Source of the DNA: Nitrososphaerota archaeon | GTDB taxonomy: Archaea; Thermoproteota; Nitrososphaeria; Nitrososphaerales; Gagatemarchaeaceae | Length of the DNA stretch: 12,331 nucleotides | Reading direction: 5' to 3' | Assembly (NCBI GenBank): GCA_005877365.1 | Contig: VBPP01000133.1 | Location: 1 to 12,331, forward strand | Shown: piece by piece, positions 1 through 4,958 of the stretch | Layout of the letters: each line of letters starts with the position of its first letter | Position numbering within the stretch: position 1 is the first letter of the stretch | Notes under the pieces: generated by a model | Told to the model about the DNA's origin: nothing | The model's input: only the letters and a program-made list of their open reading frames with translations | The model's database searches: none | Translations under genes and position numbers: made by a program

Positions 1-1
1 G

Positions 2-199
2 AGATGGGTGGACCGCGACGTCAACGCCGTGGTGAACCAGTCATGGAGGGGGCGGTTGAGGTTCGACCGTTCTCTGCCCAAGGGGGCGAAAGGCGAGGCA
101 TGTGAAGCAATGAAGGGGAACCCGACGACTCCGGTAATCCTCAGAGTCGATGCCTCGAAGATGACTCGGAGGGGTATCCCGATGGGTTATCACTCATGA
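2..199 (+). CDS. tnpB: TnpB-like (IS200/IS605 OrfB) protein, C-terminal fragment cut by the window edge
   Basis: Only the last 65 codons are present; the frame is open to the left edge and stops with TGA at 197-199. The visible start of the fragment reads RWVDRDVNAVVN, which matches the last RuvC-like motif of TnpB proteins (DRDxNAA-type, carrying the third catalytic Asp) just after the zinc ribbon. TnpB proteins are RNA-guided nucleases associated with IS200/IS605 transposons. The tail after that motif is basic and rich in Gly and Pro, as is common for archaeal TnpB C-termini. The stop lies only 10 bp from the stop of the convergent IS110 transposase, so the usual downstream transposon end and omega-RNA guide junction are either overlapped or destroyed. 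Whether the rest of tnpB is intact cannot be seen. The family call rests on one motif and the general context. Confidence 0.62.
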   Translation, partial: RWVDRDVNAVVNQSWRGRLRFDRSLPKGAKGEACEAMKGNPTTPVILRVDASKMTRRGIPMGYHS

Positions 200-209
200 A
201 AGACCGAGT

Positions 210-1304
210 CTAGGCCAGCGTTCCCAAACCTGCCCTTAGCCAGCCGTCGTGTATGGTCTTTTCGATTCTGTTAAGCTTTTCCTCGTACCTGCGCTGATTC
301 CGCGATAGGTATGGTTCTCTCCTTGCGAGCATGAACCAGATTATCTTCAGCATCTTGCTCGCTGTGGCCACTATGGCCTTCTGGTCGCCTCTCCTGTACT
401 TGACTCTCGCGTAGAATGCGCGCATCTTCTCGTCGTGGTTGACAGCTACCCTGGCAGCCTCGACCATCACCCATCTCAGCATCTTCGAGCCCTGCTTCGT
501 GATGCTGCCGTGGTACTCGATGCTCCCCGATTGGTGCAGCGACGGTGCGAGTCCTGCCCACGATATGAGTTTCTTGTACTCTGGGAATCGTGAGATGTTC
601 CCGATCTCTGACCTGATCAGCAACGCTGTGAAGATGTCTACACCCGTCATGCTCAAGAGCAATCTGACGTCTTCGTCCCTGGACGCTTTGGCGAGTATCT
701 CCTGGTCGACCGCATGGATCTGTCTCTTCAGGCTCTCAAGGTGCTCGAGATGGTTGTCGAGCATCAGTCTGTCTAGAGATGGGAGTCGGATTGTTCCGAG
801 CCACTGCATTCCTGCCTTTCCAAACAGGTCGGAGAACAATTCATCGTGCTCCAACCCATTCTTGTCTACAATCGCGTGGACCTTGTTCTTGACCATCGTT
901 CGTATCTTGACTATCGACGTCCTGTGCCTGATGAGGGCTCGTACCTCCCTGATTTCCTTCGTAGGGACGTAGCTCTCTGGTATGAGGTCGGTCCTGAGAA
1001 GGTGAGCTAGGATTCGTGCGTCTATCTCGTCACTCTTTATCCTCGCAGATGCTATGGCCTTCGTCTTCAGAGGGTTGGCCAACACCACGGGTATGTGTGC
1101 GTCGTCGAGATGATTGTATAGGTTTGTCCAGACGCTCCCTGTTGATTCCATTACGACCCTGTCGTCCATCGTGAGCCTTGAAGCAAGACTCGCTATCCCG
1201 TCGTAGTTGTTGGTGAACGTGAACTCATCGATTATGGTTCCTTGCAGATCCATCATCGCCGCTCTGCACGTCTTCTTTCCTACGTCTATTCCGACGTACC
1301 TCGT
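210..1304 (-). CDS. IS110-family transposase (DEDD N-terminal domain plus Transposase_20 domain), apparent ACG start
   Basis: This is the site-specific DNA recombinase of an IS110-type insertion sequence. From the ACG at 1304 the protein is 364 aa, a normal IS110 length, and begins TRYVGIDVGKKT. The Asp of GID (residue 7), Glu53 in MESTG and Asp92/Asp95 in KSDEIDAR form the RuvC-like DEDD set. The C-terminal domain has the LLSMTGV and SWAGLAPS motifs and the KQGSKMLR segment, whose Ser (about residue 273) is the expected nucleophile. The first ATG is at 1256 and would delete the first catalytic Asp. In frame upstream there is only ACG, then a TGA just before it. A strong GGGAGGTG lies 10 nt before the ACG. 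I therefore chose the ACG, which is either a genuine rare start or a decayed ATG. The family call is secure; activity is uncertain. Confidence 0.88.
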   Translation of the reverse strand, partial: TRYVGIDVGKKTCRAAMMDLQGTIIDEFTFTNNYDGIASLASRLTMDDRVVMESTGSVWTNLYNHLDDAHIPVVLANPLKTKAIASARIKSDEIDARILAHLLRTDLIPESYVPTKEIREVRALIRHRTSIVKIRTMVKNKVHAIVDKNGLEHDELFSDLFGKAGMQWLGTIRLPSLDRLMLDNHLEHLESLKRQIHAVDQEILAKASRDEDVRLLLSMTGVDIFTALLIRSEIGNISRFPEYKKLISWAGLAPSLHQSGSIEYHGSITKQGSKMLRWVMVEAARVAVNHDEKMRAFYARVKYRRGDQKAIVATASKMLKIIWFMLARREPYLSRNQRRYEEKLNRIEKTIHDGWLRAGLGTLA

Positions 1305-1400
1305 TTCTCTTTTTCACCTCCCAGCTGGCATCAGGCTGCATTCACTCATCCGGGCGTTACGCCCAATTCTCTAGCAGCTCGGGATGCTGTCCAGTCAGAA
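1305..1400 (-). ncRNA. Candidate IS110 bridge-RNA / left-end region
   Basis: IS110-group elements encode a structured bridge RNA in the non-coding end 5' of the transposase gene, and this is that position. The sequence contains a perfect 5-bp hairpin at 1352-1364 (GGGCG, 3-nt loop, CGCCC). A CAGC/GCTG pairing occurs at about 1323-1339, and complementary GCTGC/GCAGC segments surround the first hairpin. No conserved bridge-RNA sequence was matched, and the exact insertion-sequence boundary and core dinucleotide are not visible. The outer limit given is arbitrary, set by the need to stop before the next gene's promoter at 1487. The call is inference from position and local folding. Confidence 0.3.
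1315..1322 (-). promoter_or_regulatory. Shine-Dalgarno of the IS110 transposase
   Basis: On the minus strand this reads GGGAGGTG and ends 10 nt before the ACG at 1304. It is 58 nt from the first in-frame ATG at 1256, too far to serve it. The site therefore decides the start: translation should begin at or near 1304, restoring the conserved YVGIDVGKKT segment. Confidence 0.65.
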
Positions 1401-1486
1401 CCACGGTCGCCAAGACCATGATAATTCTCGGACTTGCCAGCCCAGACTCTACCAGGACGCGTCTTTCATAAAGTCAGGACCCTCGG

Positions 1487-1493
1487 TTATAAG
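1487..1493 (+). promoter_or_regulatory. TATA box of the CuA-like cupredoxin gene (leaderless)
   Basis: TTATAAG is centred at about 1490, exactly 26 nt before the A of the ATG at 1516. Archaeal transcription starts about 26 nt downstream of the TATA centre, so the transcript is predicted to begin at the start codon itself. This supports 1516 over the ATG at 1384. Confidence 0.6.
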
Positions 1494-1515
1494 TCAGCCC
1501 ACCCAGGTCGTCGGG

Positions 1516-1932
1516 ATGAAACGGAACCTCGTTCTCTCCATCGTAGCAATCGCTGCCCTGATCGCCGCCGCCACCTACTTGGCCCTGAATCCCTCCGCGG
1601 ACGGCGCCAGGAGCACGACGAAGTCTCAGGCGACGTTCACTCTCGTAGTTTCGCGCACCGGATACAATGGGAGCGTGAACATGGGAAGTCCCTGGCCGGT
1701 GATGACAGTGCCCCAGGGGCAGACGGTTACGATTCACGTCAAGAATGACGACCCGGTTGAACCGCACGGGTTTACTGTGACTCACTACCTCGATTCGGGG
1801 GTGACCCTACGTCCGGGCGAAACTTACACACTCACGTTTCTCGCGGACCAGAAGGGGACCTTTCGAGTCTACTGCAACATCTTCTGCACCGTCCACGTCT
1901 ACATGCAGAACGGTCGGCTGACAGTCGAATAG
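1516..1932 (+). CDS. Membrane-anchored CuA-like cupredoxin
   Basis: The 138-aa protein has an N-terminal hydrophobic segment (residues 4-24) acting as signal peptide or membrane anchor. One cupredoxin beta-barrel follows, probably outside the membrane. Putative copper ligands are His84 (EPHGF) and the C-terminal CNIFCTVHVYM loop (Cys120, Cys124, His127, Met130). Two Cys plus His and Met, with an upstream His, are the ligand set of the dinuclear CuA centre in cytochrome oxidase subunit II and nitrous oxide reductase. However, the second Cys and the His are separated by two residues here rather than the usual three, so the site may be a variant. The start at 1516 is set by the TATA box at 1487-1493; the longer frame from ATG 1384 adds a non-conserved leader across that promoter. 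The likely role is electron transfer or copper handling in respiration. No oxidase genes lie nearby, so the partner is unknown. Confidence 0.78.
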   Translation: MKRNLVLSIVAIAALIAAATYLALNPSADGARSTTKSQATFTLVVSRTGYNGSVNMGSPWPVMTVPQGQTVTIHVKNDDPVEPHGFTVTHYLDSGVTLRPGETYTLTFLADQKGTFRVYCNIFCTVHVYMQNGRLTVE

Positions 1933-1943
1933 ACTTCGGCCGC

Positions 1944-3265
1944 TCAGCGGAGTGTCAGGTTAACTATCACGGCGTAGACGACGGAGCCGTCGGTTGCACT
2001 CACGGTGAGGGTGTAATCACCCGGCGGATAGACGCCCGAATCGGAGACCGTCAGGTCAGACAGGTCAGGAGACCCCCCGCTCAGTCGGGACGAGATGACC
2101 CAGAGACAGAGACTGCGAGTTTCGCCGAACCTCCCGGCTTCAAGGAGAGTGAAGTGGGGCTCGCCGCAAGGGAGAACGGAATCATCTTGGCTGTGTCTAC
2201 CACACCAATCTTATTCTCCGTCATCTCCGTGAACCAGACCCTCCCGTCGGGCGCGAGAGCGAAGTAGACCGCATTGACAATACCGCCGACTCGACCGGAG
2301 GGGAGCGGATACTCCACCATCGTCTCACTCCTCGGGTCGAAGACAGAGATTTTGTTGCCCGTGTGTTCGTTGAACCAGACTCTCCCCGAGGTGTCGATTG
2401 CCAGCCAGTAGGGTAGGGTGCTGGCGTATTTCTTCACGCTGGAGGTCGCGTACTTCACAACATTGCCGTTGGCGGGAAGGAATCTACCGATGAGGCTCCC
2501 ACCATGCTCCGCAAACCAGACTCCCCCGCTCCCGTCCAGGGCCAACCCCGTGGGCGAGAGGATCAGGGGTGACGGCGAGTACTCGACGAATGTCCCCGAA
2601 GTCGGGTCGAACTTCGAGATCTTGTTCGAGGAACCCTCGACGAACCAGACGACGCCGTCAGCCCCGACCTGAATCTCCCTCGGGCCCGAATTTCCGGTGG
2701 GCGGCTGGTACTCGCCTACCTCAGAGGTCGAGGGGTTTACCACCCCAATCTTTCCGGAGTAAAATTCGGTGAACCAGACCTTACCTGCCCCATCTATCGC
2801 GAGCCTCATCGGGTACGCGCTCGGCGTCGGGACGGGGTATTGCCTGAATGTCTGAGCCGTCGGGTCAAAGCTCCAGACGGAGTCGTCGTCTGAGCTGGTG
2901 AACCAGACCCTACCCGCTTTGTCTTCCCCCATCCCCCAGATGTTCGACGAGTTCGCCTTTGTTGGGATCTTGAATTGGGCGAACCTCCCCGTCGAAGGAG
3001 TGAACCGTACGAGTGTGGTTATGTTGGCGGCGGCGAACCAGACGCTCCCGTTGGAGTCGGCGGTTATCGCCATCGGCACAGAGTCGGGGGTGGGCAGGGA
3101 GAATTGCGAAACGTAGGGGGAGGTCACACCCGTCGTTTCGTTCTTGGCTCCGTTGTTAAGGGCGAGAGCTCCACCGAGAGTGGCGACCACAAGAACGAGG
3201 ACAGCGGCCAGGACTACCCCTCTCTTCAGACAGACAGACCTCCTCTGTATAAGCCCAAGCCTCAC
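1944..3265 (-). pseudogene. Secreted Vgb-type beta-propeller with Ig-like C-terminal tail, frameshifted near 2085-2110
   Basis: The intact 394-codon frame runs from GTG 3265 to TGA 2081. It has a basic N-terminus, a hydrophobic signal or anchor (about residues 16-36) and about six propeller repeats with the recurring G-x-VWFxE motif (for example VWFTE, VWFAE) and KI..FDP strands. This is the repeat pattern of virginiamycin B lyase (Vgb)-like and SMP-30-like propellers. Close to its end it enters an Ig-like segment (SLKPGGSAKLAVSVSG) and stops abruptly. The same strand in another frame continues that domain (PPGDYTLTVSATDG, then NLTLR) and stops at 1944, 11 bp from the convergent cupredoxin gene. 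A net -1 shift in a GTCTCT-repeat region would join them. It could be a sequencing error, a recent mutation that leaves the propeller functional, or a recoding event. Enzymatic lyase activity should not be assumed; the likely setting is the cell surface. Confidence 0.72.
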
Positions 3266-3289
3266 TAAATTGGCTTTCCGACGAACACC

Positions 3290-3296
3290 CTTAAAT
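3290..3296. promoter_or_regulatory. Shared TATA-like element of divergent promoters
   Basis: On the plus strand CTTAAAT (3290-3296) is centred about 26 nt before the ATG at 3320. On the minus strand the same bases read ATTTAAG and lie about 28 nt before the GTG at 3265. The start codons are only 54 bp apart and no other good TATA box fits either gene, so one element may drive both near-leaderless transcripts. Confidence 0.5.
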
Positions 3297-3319
3297 CGCG
3301 CAGAAGGTTGGTTAACAAG

Positions 3320-4141
3320 ATGCGTCCAACCCGGCTAGGGACAGCCTTAGCCTTTTTTCTTCTTCTTTTGTCTTCCGCCGGTACGGCATTCGCCGCGCAC
3401 ATCCACAATCTATGGTGGAGCTCCCCTACGTACTATCAAGGGGATGGCGGGAGCGTCACTTTCGAGATATTCAACGACGACTCCGGATCCCGATACTACG
3501 CAAAGTTGATCTTGCAATTCGACTGGGAGAATACGACGGGGTCATCCTTCCAGACTGGACCGAGCCAGAGCAAAAGCATACCGTGGGGACACGTCGCGAA
3601 CTTCACTGTCCAGTTCTCCATTCCGGCGGTAGCGGGGGTCGGGAACCACCTCTATTCTTTGTACTATGTGGACGCGTCTAACAAGACTAGCCCGGTCGGG
3701 CAGGAGTTCCTCTACGTACACGACTCTTTCGAGAGGGCCTACAGAAACCTTCTCTCCGAGGTGGGGAGGAAGATAACCACCGCAAACTCCACACTTTACG
3801 GCAGTCCGGTTGCGAGAAGCCTGCTCCTCGAGGCCGATGGGAACTACACGCGAGCCATCACGCTGGCAGGGGAGGGCCAATACCAAAAGGCAACCTCACT
3901 TCTCAGCGAGGCCGCTTCGACCCTGAGCCAGGCGAACTCCGTCGAACAAACCTACACCTCGAGCGTGTCAACATCTCGGAGCAGTTCGAAGGTTGACACC
4001 GTGAGCGTCACCTCGCAGCAAACCAGTGCTACAGAAAACTGGTATTCGCAGCCACTGGTCTTGAGCGGCGCCGGGATAGCGGCCGCCTTAGCGGCAATCG
4101 GGACGATTTCGGTCGTCAGGCGGAAGCGCCCGACTCACTGA
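3320..4141 (+). CDS. Secreted surface protein with Ig-like domain and C-terminal membrane anchor
   Basis: The 273-aa protein begins with a clear signal peptide (MRPTRLG, a hydrophobic core, then SAGTAFA with likely cleavage near residue 26). A beta-rich, Ig/CARDB-like region (about 30-135) has several N-glycosylation sequons (NTT, NFT, NKT). A helical region (about 140-210) follows, then a Ser/Thr-rich linker, a transmembrane helix near the C-terminus (LVLSGAGIAAALAAIGTISVV) and a basic tail. This is the architecture of an archaeal cell-surface protein facing outward. I recognise no enzymatic motif and no named family. ATG 3320 is preferred over the upstream in-frame TTG 3308 because the TATA element is 26 nt away and the signal peptide starts there. 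Divergence from the propeller gene at a shared promoter suggests co-expression. It ends 5 bp from convergent msrA. Confidence 0.72.
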   Translation: MRPTRLGTALAFFLLLLSSAGTAFAAHIHNLWWSSPTYYQGDGGSVTFEIFNDDSGSRYYAKLILQFDWENTTGSSFQTGPSQSKSIPWGHVANFTVQFSIPAVAGVGNHLYSLYYVDASNKTSPVGQEFLYVHDSFERAYRNLLSEVGRKITTANSTLYGSPVARSLLLEADGNYTRAITLAGEGQYQKATSLLSEAASTLSQANSVEQTYTSSVSTSRSSSKVDTVSVTSQQTSATENWYSQPLVLSGAGIAAALAAIGTISVVRRKRPTH

Positions 4142-4146
4142 TGCGG

Positions 4147-4686
4147 TCACTCTTTGAGTTTGAGCAGGTATTGTCTGCGGAACTTCGTGACCTTCGGTGC
4201 GATGATGTTCTCGCAGTAGGACGCCAACGGATTGTTCTTGAAGTATTGCTGGTGGTAGTCCTCTGCCTTGTAGAATACTGAATACGGCAGCACCTCCGTA
4301 ACTATTGGCCGTCCCCAAATCTTCGAAGCGTTCACTTCCTTGATAACCTGTTCAGCCTCTTTCTTCTGCCTGTCGTCATGGTAGAATACCACCGACCTGT
4401 ACTGAGCTCCGACGTCGTGTCCCTGGCGATTTGGGGTCGTGGGGTTGTGCACCGTGAAGAAGATGCGGAGCAGATCTTGGTAGGAGATTACTGATGGTTT
4501 GAAGGTGAGCTGGACCGCTTCCGCGTGTCCGGTGTCCCCGTCACAGACTTGGTCATACGTCGGCCTTTCAACTTGCCCTCCGGAGAAGCCAGATTCGACA
4601 CTTTCGACTCCCTTGAGTTCGGTGAAGATCGCCTCCGTGCACCAGAAGCATCCTCCGGCAAGGGTAGCTACCTCCTGCTCGACCAT
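4147..4686 (-). CDS. msrA: Peptide methionine sulfoxide reductase MsrA
   Basis: MsrA reduces methionine-S-sulfoxide in proteins and repairs oxidative damage in the cytoplasm. The 179-aa product shows the catalytic GGCFWCTEA motif (nucleophile Cys13), GHAEAVQL, the HNPTTPNRQGHDVGAQYRS signature and a C-terminal Cys (ASYCENI) that could be a resolving residue. The reading frame is open upstream to an ATG at 4872, but those 62 extra residues are Arg/Ser-rich and unlike MsrA. The ATG at 4684-4686 places the protein start 12 residues before the active-site Cys, the normal geometry, and a palindrome containing a TATA-like core lies about 31 nt upstream. It is convergent with the surface-protein gene (5-bp gap) and is probably monocistronic. 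The oxidative-stress role fits a secreted copper protein nearby only loosely. Confidence 0.95.
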   Translation of the reverse strand: MVEQEVATLAGGCFWCTEAIFTELKGVESVESGFSGGQVERPTYDQVCDGDTGHAEAVQLTFKPSVISYQDLLRIFFTVHNPTTPNRQGHDVGAQYRSVVFYHDDRQKKEAEQVIKEVNASKIWGRPIVTEVLPYSVFYKAEDYHQQYFKNNPLASYCENIIAPKVTKFRRQYLLKLKE

Positions 4687-4708
4687 GTCTTTTTTCGACC
4701 GAAGCTTC

Positions 4709-4724
4709 ACAGACTTAAGTCTGT
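4709..4724. promoter_or_regulatory. Perfect 16-bp palindrome overlapping the predicted msrA promoter
   Basis: ACAGACTTAAGTCTGT equals its own reverse complement. Its centre (CTTAAG) could act as a weak TATA box about 31 nt before the msrA ATG, giving a leader of only a few nt. An operator overlapping a TATA box is a typical site for a dimeric archaeal repressor. An 8-bp palindrome, GAAGCTTC, sits next to it at 4701-4708. No regulator gene is visible nearby. Confidence 0.45.
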
Positions 4725-4958
4725 TGCTTCCTTTTCTCACGGTCCGTCCGCGAGACAAAATACAGCATTCTAACTCGGGGAAGCATTTTCTCCGCTCCAC
4801 AGCAGTATGGCCAGAAAGGATCGTGGCTAGTACCGTGGGGGTGAGGAGGAGGCGCAATGAAACCTTAGGCACAGTGAAAAGCCGCGGGTCGGCTGAAAGC
4901 CCTCACCCCAGGCTCAGCTGGCCGTCCTTCGGGAGCGGTCTCGGTTCTTGCGAAGTCA

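Noticed and set aside
439..972. 177-codon plus-strand frame opposite the IS110 transposase
   Set aside because: It is antisense to a strongly conserved transposase and its translation has no recognisable motif. The same reasoning removes the long antisense frames over the propeller, surface, chimeric, SerK-like and TsaC genes.
1384..1515. Longer N-terminus of the cupredoxin from ATG 1384
   Set aside because: The extra 44 residues are not conserved in character, hide the signal peptide and run through the TATA box at 1487.
2073..2079. C/G homopolymer run as the cause of the propeller frameshift
   Set aside because: On the coding strand the run lies after the premature stop at 2081, so the frame change must occur before it.
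4687..4872. N-terminal extension of MsrA from ATG 4872
   Set aside because: It is Arg/Ser-rich with no targeting signal and unlike MsrA. The ATG at 4686 gives the normal distance to the catalytic Cys, and the palindrome/promoter lies inside the extension.
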